A DNA stretch of 22,166 bases. It comes from a virus. Shown one piece after another: positions 13,384 through 21,170 of the stretch. The position numbers were made by a program, and so were the translations under genes. The notes under the pieces were generated by a model, which saw only the letters and a program-made list of their open reading frames with translations, did not search any database and was not told where the DNA came from. Position 1 is the stretch's first letter, and every line of letters begins with the position of its first letter. The stretch lies in IMG/VR virus record IMGVR_UViG_3300008267_006819, positions 1 through 22,166 of that record; one strand, given 5' to 3'.

Positions 13384-14144
13384 AAATATACTGTATTGAA
13401 GAAGCTGGAAAAGGATGGATTGGACATTGGTTTTGGTATATGGTTGGTGCTCTTAATAAAATACCAGAATTTGGAAAAGAAAAAATCAAATTGTGCTTCT
13501 TGGATGAAAACTGGACTCCATATCAGTTAGAAACTTTTGAAATTCTTAAAGATAAAATAGAAGTGGTCCCATATACTACGGACCACATTTACGTCGAACA
13601 TCATCATCCACGTCATTCTCAAAATGGTGTGGAAGTTTCTCATATTGATCCTTCTGTGTGGATTTTTGTAAAAGATCTTTTCCTGTCATCAATTGATGAC
13701 ACTAAAATTGAAGGTTATGATAGGATTTATATTCGCAGGAATTTATCACATTTATCTCAGGGAAATATAGGAGATAATTATATTCGTAGAAGACAAATTG
13801 TAAATGAAGATGAATTGGTAGAGAGAATTAAAGAATTTGATTTTAAAATCATAAATCTTGAAGATTATCATACAAGAGATAAAATACGAATCTTTCACAA
13901 TGCTTCAGTAATACTTGGACCAAATGGTGGCGGAATGTGTTTTACATTCGTGGCACAACCCAAAACAAAATATATTGAAATTCTTCCATCGAATCCACAT
14001 CAATATATTGATATGTACAGAGATATGTGTAGGGAGTTTGATTTAGAATTTCATCGTTTTCAAGATGTTTTAAAAGAAGATAGTCTTGATAATATGACTG
14101 TTAATATTGATTCTTTAATTTTATACCTTAAAAGTATTCTTTAA
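13380..14144 (+). CDS. GT61-family (DUF563) glycosyltransferase
   Basis: The 254-residue protein fits the GT61/DUF563 pattern: YDRIYIRRN (about 118-126), an arginine-rich RRRQIVNEDELVERIKEF segment, INLEDYHTRDKIRIFHNASVILGPNGGGM (the GPxGxG nucleotide-sugar loop), and KYIEILPSN close to the C-terminus. GT61 enzymes transfer pentoses, hexoses or GlcNAc in various glycans. There is no signal peptide or membrane segment, so it should act in the cytosol. It overlaps the preceding gene by 4 nt and is followed after 4 nt by the first GT2 gene. Donor and acceptor are unknown. Confidence 0.8.
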   Translation: MKIYCIEEAGKGWIGHWFWYMVGALNKIPEFGKEKIKLCFLDENWTPYQLETFEILKDKIEVVPYTTDHIYVEHHHPRHSQNGVEVSHIDPSVWIFVKDLFLSSIDDTKIEGYDRIYIRRNLSHLSQGNIGDNYIRRRQIVNEDELVERIKEFDFKIINLEDYHTRDKIRIFHNASVILGPNGGGMCFTFVAQPKTKYIEILPSNPHQYIDMYRDMCREFDLEFHRFQDVLKEDSLDNMTVNIDSLILYLKSIL

Positions 14145-14148
14145 TCCA

Positions 14149-14892
14149 ATGAATGAAATAACCTTAGCAATACCTTTCTATAATACATCTCATTACTTTA
14201 AAGAGGCAGTTGAGATTGCACTAGGCAATGACTTTGTAAAAGAAGTGGTTGTAAATGATGACTGCTCCTCTGTGGAAGAATGGGAAAATCTTAATGAAAT
14301 TGTCGCTACTTTGAATACTAATAAAATAAAGTTATTCAGAAATGAAATTAATCTTGGTGGATTTAGAAACAAGTATACTGCCGTTAAAAACTCAACTTGC
14401 GAGTGGGTTTATCTTTTAGATAGTGATAATCATCCTGCGGAAACTACGTTAGAAATTATTCAATCCATAGAAAATCCAGATCCAGATATTTGTTATATTC
14501 CCCAACGTTTACTTTTATATAAGGATGATGGATATCGTAATGAAGTTTTTTATAACTTCAAGTATGAAAAAATAGGTATTGATGAAGCGCAAGATGCTCT
14601 TCTAAAAAGAACAAAATGGTTTGATTGGTTTTTGAATACTGGGAACTTTGTATTCAATCGTGAAAAGTATCTTGAAAAATTACAGTCTGGTTTTGATGAC
14701 AAAGATGAACCGGTTTATGCTTGTAGTATTGCTTTTTCATATCACTGGATGAGTAAGGGTGGATATTATAAAGTCACTCCAGATATGGAATACTACCATA
14801 GACTTCGTAATGATAGTTATTGGAACGCTTGTGGAGGAAATTCAGATCTTTCCGCACAATATTATCACCAAAAAATTATAGATCTATCATGA
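14149..14892 (+). CDS. GT2-family glycosyltransferase, first of a tandem pair
   Basis: A GT-A fold transferase of 247 residues: TLAIPFYNTSHYFKEAVEIA (5-24), the first metal/nucleotide site VVVNDDCSS (33-41), NEINLGGFRNKYTAVKNS (63-80 region) and the DxD-type WVYLLDSDNHP. A Cys-free central part and HHW-type aromatic residues near the end (SYHWMSKGGYYKV) complete the domain. It has no membrane segment. The next gene is a clear paralogue with the same motif order. It overlaps that gene as ATGA. Sugar specificity cannot be read from sequence. Confidence 0.88.
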   Translation: MNEITLAIPFYNTSHYFKEAVEIALGNDFVKEVVVNDDCSSVEEWENLNEIVATLNTNKIKLFRNEINLGGFRNKYTAVKNSTCEWVYLLDSDNHPAETTLEIIQSIENPDPDICYIPQRLLLYKDDGYRNEVFYNFKYEKIGIDEAQDALLKRTKWFDWFLNTGNFVFNREKYLEKLQSGFDDKDEPVYACSIAFSYHWMSKGGYYKVTPDMEYYHRLRNDSYWNACGGNSDLSAQYYHQKIIDLS

Positions 14893-15611
14893 TTACTGTT
14901 GCCATACCTTACTATAATAATGAAAAATACTTAGAAAAAGTTTTGGAATTGTTACTAAGTTCCGATTTTGTATCTGAGATTATCATTCATGATGATTTTT
15001 CTGATCATCAGATTGAGTCTAATGATCCTAAAATTAAAGTTTATAGGAATGATGTAAATCTTGGAGCATTTAAAAATAAGTATCTTGCTGTTTCCAAATC
15101 AACCAATGAATGGGTTTATCTTTTGGATAGTGATAACTATTTCTTTGATAATTCTTTAGATGTTGTAAAAAACATTACACCAAAAAGAGGAAGATACTAT
15201 TCTCCTTCACAACTTCATTTGGTTGATGATGGACTAGATCCTAAACTGAATGGGAAAATTATTAAGTATGAATTTGGAGTTGATCTTATCGATTCCAATA
15301 ATGCAAAAAAATTATTAACTTCCGAGTTTGGGGAAAAATTTTGTTGGTTAATTAATACTGGAAACTTTTTTGTTCATCGTGACGATTACATTGAAACTAT
15401 GAAAGAAGTTTTTGAAGATTCAAACTATCCATATTTTGAGGCAGATGCAATTGTTTTTTGTTATAATTGGTTAAAGAGTGGTAATATTATTGAAATTGTT
15501 AAAGAACTGCGCTATAATCATACGGTAAGAAGTAATAGTTATTCGCATTCTGTTGGGAATAAAAATGCAGAATCTTTAAACTACCATAAAAATTTAATTG
15601 CACAGTTATGA
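14889..15611 (+). CDS. GT2-family glycosyltransferase, second of a tandem pair
   Basis: This 240-residue GT-A transferase starts MITVAIPYYNNEKYLEKVLE at the ATGA overlap (14889); an earlier in-frame ATG would add residues not seen in its paralogue. Motifs are IIIHDDFSD, RNDVNLGAFKNKYLAV and WVYLLDSDNYF, lining up one to one with the preceding gene. The region near INTGNFFVHRDDY also matches INTGNFVFNR-type sequence there. The two are thus products of a tandem duplication that have diverged to a moderate degree. It overlaps the exostosin-like gene by 4 nt. Confidence 0.88.
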   Translation: MITVAIPYYNNEKYLEKVLELLLSSDFVSEIIIHDDFSDHQIESNDPKIKVYRNDVNLGAFKNKYLAVSKSTNEWVYLLDSDNYFFDNSLDVVKNITPKRGRYYSPSQLHLVDDGLDPKLNGKIIKYEFGVDLIDSNNAKKLLTSEFGEKFCWLINTGNFFVHRDDYIETMKEVFEDSNYPYFEADAIVFCYNWLKSGNIIEIVKELRYNHTVRSNSYSHSVGNKNAESLNYHKNLIAQL

Positions 15612-16483
15612 TTAGAATTGCTGAAGTACCTCAAGAGTTTCTTCCAAAAATGCCTGTTCAGTATCCCCCTCATCAAGGATACAATCCTATGATTGAAGAG
15701 AGAGCATATTCATTTTTTGCAACTCAAAAAAACCTAGAATCTGATTATATTTACATCCCAATTCAATGGACATCCTGGCACGTAAATCCTGGCGGTGAGT
15801 ATGGGCAAAATACTCAACCATTAATTGATTATTGTAATCAACTTATTGAAAAGTATCCAAATGAAAAGTTTTTTACTGTTGTGCAATATGATGGTGGGAC
15901 ATTAATTCCAATTGATAACTGCACTATTTTTGCATCTTCTGGAGACTTCAGTTCTCCTGTTGGTAAAAATTCTTCTTATCAACCCATTCCTCTTCTTTGC
16001 GATCCTCACGGAGGTGCTCCAAGAGAAGTCAGAGAGTATAAAGTTGGATATGCTGGTAGAGACACGCATCCACTCAGAGTGAGAATGAATGAACTTCTAT
16101 CACATTTACCTCAGTATAAGTTTGCGGTCAACTTAGATCACAACCAAACTGAGGTCTTTCGTGACGTTCTATATAATTCAGTATTTGCACTTTCTCCTAG
16201 AGGATTTGGACCTGCTTCATTCCGAATGTATGAAGCAATACAAATGCAATGCGTTCCCATTTATATTAGTGATGAGTTTTGGATCCCCTTTACAAAATAT
16301 ATCGAATGGGATAAGATGTGTTTATTGATCAAACAGGATGAAATTGAGACTATTCCAGAAAAAGTTGATGCTTTATTGGAAAGTGGAGAATATCAAAATA
16401 TGATTGATTATGGACAAGAGATGTATGAAAAACATTTGACCTGGGATGGTTGCCTTAACACGATTGCGAGGATTGTATGCTGA
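15608..16483 (+). CDS. Exostosin-like (GT47-type) glycosyltransferase
   Basis: The 291-residue protein shows the exostosin-domain core in its C-terminal half: KVGYAGRDTHPLRVRMNELL (about 144-163), FALSPRGFGPASFRMYEAIQ (about 193-212) and MQCVPIYISDEFWIPF (about 213-228). The acidic/Arg sugar-nucleotide loop and the CVPIYISD strand are the hallmark of this family. There is no N-terminal membrane anchor, in contrast to eukaryotic exostosins. These enzymes transfer hexuronic acids, galactose, xylose or similar sugars. It overlaps the next gene by 7 nt. Confidence 0.82.
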   Translation: MIRIAEVPQEFLPKMPVQYPPHQGYNPMIEERAYSFFATQKNLESDYIYIPIQWTSWHVNPGGEYGQNTQPLIDYCNQLIEKYPNEKFFTVVQYDGGTLIPIDNCTIFASSGDFSSPVGKNSSYQPIPLLCDPHGGAPREVREYKVGYAGRDTHPLRVRMNELLSHLPQYKFAVNLDHNQTEVFRDVLYNSVFALSPRGFGPASFRMYEAIQMQCVPIYISDEFWIPFTKYIEWDKMCLLIKQDEIETIPEKVDALLESGEYQNMIDYGQEMYEKHLTWDGCLNTIARIVC

Positions 16484-17097
16484 TTAATTTTACAAATTTG
16501 CGTAAAAAATATAACATGAATATCAAAGGGATTATTCATGTTGGTGCTCACTATGGAGAAGAAATTCAAGAGTATGTAGATAATGGTATTCAAAATATTA
16601 CTGTATTTGAGCCACTATCTGATAACTTTAATACCTTATCTGAAAGACTACAAAAGGTCAATGCAGATATACAGGGATATCAGGTTGCTCTTGGTAGTAA
16701 GAAAGGAACTGCTACAATGTATCTCAGTAGCAATGATGCGCAAAGTAGTTCTATCTTAAAACCAAAAGAACATTTAGAACATCATCCAGATGTATCTTTT
16801 GGTGGAACCGAAGAAGTTGAGGTTGATACTCTTGATGCATTTGATATTGGAGAATCAAACTTTATCAATATTGATGTTCAAGGATATGAATTGGAAGTTT
16901 TTAAGGGTAGTCAAAAAACTCTTGAACAAATTGATTATGTTTATTGTGAAGTCAATCGTGGGGAAATGTATGAAGGAAATCCTATGGTTGAAGAATTGGA
17001 TGAGTTTTTAGGTGAGTATGGATTTGAAAGAGTCGAAACTCATTGGCCAGAGACCTGGTATAAATGGGGTGATGCACTTTATATTAAAAAGAAATGA
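16477..17097 (+). CDS. FkbM-family SAM-dependent methyltransferase
   Basis: The 206-residue protein has the FkbM pattern: GIIHVGAHYGEEIQEY (about 19-34) with the SAM loop HVGAHYG, ITVFEPLSDNF, the VALGSKKGTATMYLS strand pair, then VDTLDAF and the FINIDVQGYELEVFKGS motif. FkbM proteins O-methylate sugars or polyketides. In a glycan cluster the likely role is capping or marking a sugar. ATG 16477 gives a 7-nt overlap; a second in-frame ATG at 16516 is closer to the domain and also possible. It overlaps the GT6 gene by 4 nt. Confidence 0.9.
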   Translation: MLINFTNLRKKYNMNIKGIIHVGAHYGEEIQEYVDNGIQNITVFEPLSDNFNTLSERLQKVNADIQGYQVALGSKKGTATMYLSSNDAQSSSILKPKEHLEHHPDVSFGGTEEVEVDTLDAFDIGESNFINIDVQGYELEVFKGSQKTLEQIDYVYCEVNRGEMYEGNPMVEELDEFLGEYGFERVETHWPETWYKWGDALYIKKK

Positions 17098-17789
17098 AAA
17101 TTTGTATTTTAACCATTGCCACAAACAAATACATACAGTTTGTTGAACGTCTTCTTGATAATATTGAGGAGAACTTTCTTAATGAACATGAAATTGAATG
17201 TCTTCTTTTCACAGATCATGAAGTAGAAGCGTCTGATAATGTAAGAGTTTGTCAGATTGGCCATGAACCTTGGCCAATGCCTACTTTGAAGAGATACAAT
17301 TACTTTGTAAAAGAAAAAGAGTTTATATCCCAGTTTGATTATTGCTACTATTTTGATGTTGATATGGGTCTGGTGGATAAGGTTGGTGATGAGGTTCTGA
17401 GCGATCTGGTTGCCACTCAGCACCCCTACCAGTCCTTCTATCCGAAGGAGCAGAGGTCATATGATAGAAATCCACAATCGCTGGCATACGTGCCTGTGGG
17501 TGAAGAAGGGGAGCATTATTATGCTGGTGGATTTAACGGTGGATCTACCAAAAAGTTTCTTGAAATGGCAGAGGTTCTTGCAGACCGTGTAACCAAAGAC
17601 CTTGAGAAAGGAGTCATTGCTCTTTGGCACGACGAGTCTCAAATGAACCGTTACCTGATTGATAACCCACCTACACTTAGTCTGACTCCATCTTATTGCT
17701 TTGCGGAAGAACAGATGGAAAATCCAGATTATCCATTTTCCCCTAAAATTATTGCTTTGAAGAAAAATCACAATGAACTTAGATCTTAG
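17094..17789 (+). CDS. GT6-family (ABO/alpha-1,3-Gal(NAc) type) glycosyltransferase
   Basis: GT6 enzymes are retaining transferases that add Gal or GalNAc in alpha-1,3 linkage; the vertebrate members include the ABO blood-group enzymes, which act on fucosylated H acceptors. The 231-residue protein has the family landmarks: PWPMPTLKRYN (59-69), YYFDVDMGLVDKVG (85-98) with an intact metal-binding DVD (88-90), HPYQSFYPKEQRSYDRNPQS (110-129), YYAGGFNGG (142-150) and WHDESQMNRYL (178-188). Bacterial GT6 proteins often have NxN in place of DxD, so DVD here is notable. A GT6 homologue has been noted before in cyanophage P-SSM2. With the GT11 and the epimerase in this cluster it could build an A/B-like trisaccharide, which is an inference. 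It overlaps the next gene by 17 nt. Confidence 0.9.
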   Translation: MKICILTIATNKYIQFVERLLDNIEENFLNEHEIECLLFTDHEVEASDNVRVCQIGHEPWPMPTLKRYNYFVKEKEFISQFDYCYYFDVDMGLVDKVGDEVLSDLVATQHPYQSFYPKEQRSYDRNPQSLAYVPVGEEGEHYYAGGFNGGSTKKFLEMAEVLADRVTKDLEKGVIALWHDESQMNRYLIDNPPTLSLTPSYCFAEEQMENPDYPFSPKIIALKKNHNELRS

Positions 17790-18417
17790 AGAAATTCCTG
17801 CTGTTTATATGAATCTTGAACAGCACGTTGAAAAAAATCAGAATATGCAAAAGATTCTTAAAGAATGTGGGTTTAAGACTATCATCCGTGTTGAAGGTGT
17901 TCCTCGCCCTGATCGTCCTGTTGCTGGATGTTCTCTGGCTCATCTTAAAGGATTGCAAGAAATTGATCCCCCTTTTATCCTTTTTGAAGATGATTGTATG
18001 ATTAAAAACTTCCGCCAAGAGATTGAAGTTCCTGACGATGCTGATGCAGTTTATCTTGGTATTTCATCTTGGGGAAGAATGAATGCACACTCTGGACCTT
18101 ATGTGCAATATGAACATATTAATGATGATCTTTATCGGACATATAATATGCTTGGTGGGCACTCTATCTTGTATCTAACCAATGAATATGTTAGAATGTG
18201 CCAGAGAGTGTGTCATCACGCTGGATATATAATCGAAGATTATCAAGACATTGGATTTGCTGAAATTCAGCGTTGGTTCAATGTTTATACCTTTGATGAT
18301 CCATTTTTCTATCAAACAAGTGGATATCACGGAACTGTGAACCCACTTACAAGCTATCCTACTGAGGAATGCTTTAACTATAATAAGAATTATTTTTTAC
18401 CTGAGAGAGTTGTATGA
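17773..18417 (+). CDS. GT25-family glycosyltransferase (LPS type), first copy
   Basis: The 214-residue protein shows the GT25 layout of LPS enzymes such as LgtB/Lex2: an N-terminal AVYMNLEQHVEKNQNMQKIL strand-helix, VAGCSLAHLKGLQEI (about 49-63), the acidic site FILFEDDCMI (about 67-76) and a later LGGHSILYLTNEYV segment. The family adds beta- or alpha-linked galactose or glucose to lipooligosaccharide cores. This copy is short for the family. A second GT25 gene lies at 20056. It starts inside the end of the GT6 gene and overlaps the epimerase gene by 4 nt. Confidence 0.82.
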   Translation: MNLDLREIPAVYMNLEQHVEKNQNMQKILKECGFKTIIRVEGVPRPDRPVAGCSLAHLKGLQEIDPPFILFEDDCMIKNFRQEIEVPDDADAVYLGISSWGRMNAHSGPYVQYEHINDDLYRTYNMLGGHSILYLTNEYVRMCQRVCHHAGYIIEDYQDIGFAEIQRWFNVYTFDDPFFYQTSGYHGTVNPLTSYPTEECFNYNKNYFLPERVV

Positions 18418-19313
18418 CTAAATCACTAGTTACTGGTGGTGCTGGATTTATTGGTTCTAACCTTGTTGACCGTTTGCTTGAACTTGGGCACGAGGTTGTT
18501 GTAATTGATAATGAGTATTCTGACGCTCATGATCATTTTTACTGGAATGATAAGGCACAAAACTATAAGTATGATATTCGGGACTACCAAAATACACGTT
18601 CACTCTATGATGGTGTAGACTATGTGTTTCATATTGCAGCAGAGGCACGTATTCAACCTGCTATTGAAAATCCCATTGAAGCAGTCAGCATCAACTCTGT
18701 TGGTACTGTGACTGTTCTTCAATGTGCTCGTGAGGCAGGTGTCAAGCGTGTGATGTATTCCTCCACATCTTCTGGATATGGACTAAACCAAACACCTAAT
18801 ATTGAAACTCAATCTGATGACTGCCTGAATCCTTATTCAGTTTCAAAGGTGAACGGTGAGAAACTGTGTAAGATGTATACTGAACTGTTTGGTCTTCAAA
18901 CAGTTTGTTTCCGTTACTTTAATGTTTATGGGGAGCGTCAACCGCTGCGTGGACAGTATGCTCCTGTGATCGGTATTTTCCTTCGTCAGAGGGCAGCAGG
19001 AGAACCTCTGACCATCGTTGGTGATGGAAACCAACGCCGTGACTTTACTTACGTTGGAGACGTTGTAAAAGCAAATATTATGGCAGCAATCTCAAATCCA
19101 GATCCAGAAGCATTTGGACAGGTATATAATGTTGGAACTGGAAATAATTACTCTGTTAATCAGATTGCACGAATGTTTAACCATGAAACAGTAAACATTG
19201 CTCCTCGTCCTGGTGAAGCGAGGGTTAGTCTTGCAAACAATCAAAAACTTCGTAAGACATTTGGTTGGGAACCTACTATGAAACTTGAAGATTGGCTTGC
19301 ATCACATTTATGA
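18414..19313 (+). CDS. NAD-dependent sugar-nucleotide 4-epimerase (GalE/WbpP type)
   Basis: An extended short-chain dehydrogenase of 299 residues. It has the NAD motif TGGAGFIG (7-14), HIAAEARIQPAIENP (73-87), the active-site segment MYSSTSSGYG (114-123), the catalytic Tyr141-x3-Lys145 (NPYSVSK), FRYFNVYGERQP and GDGNQRRDFTYVGDVV. The RQPLRGQYAPVIGIF loop is like UDP-glucose/UDP-GlcNAc 4-epimerases. Such an enzyme would supply UDP-Gal or UDP-GalNAc, the donors used by GT6 enzymes three genes upstream. It overlaps both neighbours by 4 nt. The epimerase class is firm; Glc versus GlcNAc preference is open. This gene is richer in GC than the genes between 8657 and 16500. Confidence 0.9.
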   Translation: MTKSLVTGGAGFIGSNLVDRLLELGHEVVVIDNEYSDAHDHFYWNDKAQNYKYDIRDYQNTRSLYDGVDYVFHIAAEARIQPAIENPIEAVSINSVGTVTVLQCAREAGVKRVMYSSTSSGYGLNQTPNIETQSDDCLNPYSVSKVNGEKLCKMYTELFGLQTVCFRYFNVYGERQPLRGQYAPVIGIFLRQRAAGEPLTIVGDGNQRRDFTYVGDVVKANIMAAISNPDPEAFGQVYNVGTGNNYSVNQIARMFNHETVNIAPRPGEARVSLANNQKLRKTFGWEPTMKLEDWLASHL

Positions 19314-20056
19314 TTCATATTTTTACTTCTGTTGTTAATAGACCTGACTTTGTTGAACTTCAAAATAAACTTTTTCAAAAATTTTTGAAGAACGAATATC
19401 AGTTTCATATTATTGATGATTCACTGGTTGAATCTATTGAATCACAATTTCAATCCATCTGTTTCGAAAATGGATTGAAGTATTATAAAAAACCTTCCAG
19501 ATCAGTTGCTATGAATCCAGCACAAGCTTGTGCTGATACTGTTCAGTGGACTTATGATAATATCATTTGTAAGAATCATAGTGGTGATATTGTATTCTTT
19601 TTAGACTCTGATATGTTTCTCATCGATGAGTTTGACCTCGTAGAGTATATGAAAGATACTATTATTTCTGGTCTTCCGCAAGTGAGAGGTCACATCACTT
19701 ATATGTGGAATGGTATTATGTTCTTTAATATGCCCAAAATTGAAGATAAAAATATTGATTTTTCTGATGGTGTTGTTGAAGGACATATGACTGATGTTGG
19801 TGGTATGACTTACTGGTATTTTAAAAAGAATTCAATCCAAATGAAGGAAACTGATGTTCAGTATCCAACTCATTACAATGAGATTGATTTGCAGAAAGAT
19901 TCTGGTGGGTATAATATGGAACTTCACTTAGACGGTAAGTTTCTTCATTATCGTGCCGCAACTAATTGGCATTCAAATTGGAGAGGATTTGATGATCCTC
20001 TGGTTGGTAAAACCAAAGTATTCAAACAAATTATGGAAAGCATTCTTTCTGAATAA
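19310..20056 (+). CDS. GT-A-like glycosyltransferase of unrecognised family (248 aa)
   Basis: The start at ATG 19310 (overlapping the epimerase stop as ATGA) gives MIHIFTSVVNRPDFVELQNK, a typical first strand and helix of a GT-A fold. IVFFLDSDMFLIDEFD (about 92-107) holds a DSD metal/sugar-nucleotide motif in the expected place. Later parts are rich in Trp, Gly and Met (HITYMWNGIMFFNM, WHSNWRGF). I cannot assign a CAZy family. It is joined to the next gene by TAATG, and its place between the epimerase and a GT25 supports a transferase role. Confidence 0.65.
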   Translation: MIHIFTSVVNRPDFVELQNKLFQKFLKNEYQFHIIDDSLVESIESQFQSICFENGLKYYKKPSRSVAMNPAQACADTVQWTYDNIICKNHSGDIVFFLDSDMFLIDEFDLVEYMKDTIISGLPQVRGHITYMWNGIMFFNMPKIEDKNIDFSDGVVEGHMTDVGGMTYWYFKKNSIQMKETDVQYPTHYNEIDLQKDSGGYNMELHLDGKFLHYRAATNWHSNWRGFDDPLVGKTKVFKQIMESILSE

Positions 20057-20853
20057 TGGATAAAAATAAATCAGTGCATAAACTTAAAGGTCTTCCACCA
20101 ATTTACTGTATTAATCTGGACGAAAAACCAGATCGGTGGAAGTTTATGGAAGACCAATTTAAGTATTGGGAAATTGAAAACTATGAACGCATCTCTGCCT
20201 ATGATGGTAGAGGTGATAGGGATCTTGGTGACATTCTAAAAGGACGCTATCCAGATATGATGACATCTGGTGAAGTTGGGTGTGTGACTTCACATCTCAA
20301 AGCAATGAAGCATTGGTTGGAAACTTCCGATGCTCCTTGTGCATTGATGATGGAGGATGATTGTGATATCAGTACAGTCACTCACTGGGGATTTTCTTGG
20401 AAAGATTTTTATGCAAAAGTTCCTTATGACTATGATGTAATTCAATTAGCAATTATTAATCCCGCATCAGTTCACGTTCAGATGCATAAAAGATTTGTTA
20501 ATGATTTTTCCACAGCTTGTTATATGATCACTCGTCATCACGCCGAGAAACTGATTCGTCTCCATTGTCGTGATGATAAGTATAAACTAGATCAGGGAGT
20601 CAAACCTCGTGCCGTTGCAGATGATTTGATCTATAATTCTGGCAATACTTTTGCTATTCCTCTGTTCTTATATAAAATTGATCTAGGATCTGATATTCAC
20701 GATATTCACGTTGATGTTTTTCATCGCAGTAGTCACGATGGACTGTGGCAATTTTGGAGAAATGAATCCTCAGATATTAAAGATTGGAATCAGTTTTTTG
20801 ATTATAATCCTTATCTTGGGAGACTTCCTCCTGGATTAGAAGATAAACAGTAA
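20056..20853 (+). CDS. GT25-family glycosyltransferase, second copy
   Basis: Of 265 residues, the GT25 domain reads PPIYCINLDEKPDRWKFMED (14-33), ERISAYDGRGDRD, the conserved GEVGCVTSHLKAMKHWLE (about 73-90) and ALMMEDDCDIS (about 96-106) with the EDD acidic site. These match bacterial LPS galactosyltransferases more fully than the shorter GT25 copy at 17773. It is the last gene of the cluster; its TAA is followed by a terminator 23 nt later. It starts with the last base of the previous stop (TAATG). Confidence 0.85.
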   Translation: MDKNKSVHKLKGLPPIYCINLDEKPDRWKFMEDQFKYWEIENYERISAYDGRGDRDLGDILKGRYPDMMTSGEVGCVTSHLKAMKHWLETSDAPCALMMEDDCDISTVTHWGFSWKDFYAKVPYDYDVIQLAIINPASVHVQMHKRFVNDFSTACYMITRHHAEKLIRLHCRDDKYKLDQGVKPRAVADDLIYNSGNTFAIPLFLYKIDLGSDIHDIHVDVFHRSSHDGLWQFWRNESSDIKDWNQFFDYNPYLGRLPPGLEDKQ

Positions 20854-20875
20854 GCATTTATACATATCATTTTGT

Positions 20876-20902
20876 AAGGGGGCTTGACGCCCCTTTATTT
20901 TT
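20876..20902 (+). terminator. Rho-independent terminator of the glycan cluster
   Basis: An 8-bp stem (20876-20883 with 20889-20896, one G-U) closes the 5-nt loop TTGAC and is followed by ATTTTT. It marks the 3' end of the 15-kb glycan transcript. The loop doubles as the -35 core of the next promoter. Confidence 0.8.
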
Positions 20903-20912
20903 GCTATATAAT
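20884..20912 (+). promoter_or_regulatory. Sigma-70-type promoter of the hli-petF operon, embedded in the terminator
   Basis: TTGACG (20884-20889), 17 bp, TATAAT (20907-20912). The first five bases of the -35 box are exactly the terminator loop. The hli start codon is at 20940, about 20 nt past the expected transcript start. Confidence 0.8.
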
Positions 20913-20939
20913 TGTGTAACAATTCTTAACGAATTAACA

Positions 20940-21134
20940 ATGACTGTAACTACTAATGAACTTGGGCAACAAAATATGTTTGCCAAAGAACCTGTGATGT
21001 ATTATGAGAACTATGGGCAACTGACTCCCAATATGGTAAAGGAGAGAACTAATGGACGCTGGGCTATGGTCGGTTTTGTTGCTGGGATCATTTCTTATGT
21101 TAGCACTGGCAACTTCTTCTTCGGCATCTTCTGA
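20940..21134 (+). CDS. hli: High-light-inducible protein (Hli/Scp)
   Basis: Hli proteins are single-span thylakoid proteins that bind chlorophyll and carotenoid and protect photosystems from excess light. The 64-residue product has a soluble N-terminus of about 33 residues and then the chlorophyll-binding helix ERTNGRWAMVGFVAGIISYV (35-54) with Glu35, Asn38 and Arg40 in the ExxNGR pattern. It ends TGNFFFGIF. ATG 20940 is chosen because it is the first after the promoter; an in-frame ATG at 20901 would lie in the promoter. Phage hli genes are common in marine cyanophages and likely keep photosynthesis running during infection. Confidence 0.93.
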   Translation: MTVTTNELGQQNMFAKEPVMYYENYGQLTPNMVKERTNGRWAMVGFVAGIISYVSTGNFFFGIF

Positions 21135-21141
21135 CAATTGA

Positions 21142-21170
21142 TTGACAATGACCGAACTTTTATTTACAAT
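21142..21170 (+). promoter_or_regulatory. Possible internal promoter before petF
   Basis: TTGACA (21142-21147), 17 bp, TACAAT (21165-21170) lies across the start of the 28-aa membrane peptide gene and about 64 nt before petF. The fit is good but the site is within coding sequence, so it may be chance. Confidence 0.4.

Noticed and set aside
17109-17771. Two reverse-strand 104-codon frames opposite the GT6 gene
   Set aside because: The + strand frame has all GT6 motifs; the antisense frames are low-complexity, Phe/Ile-rich shadows.
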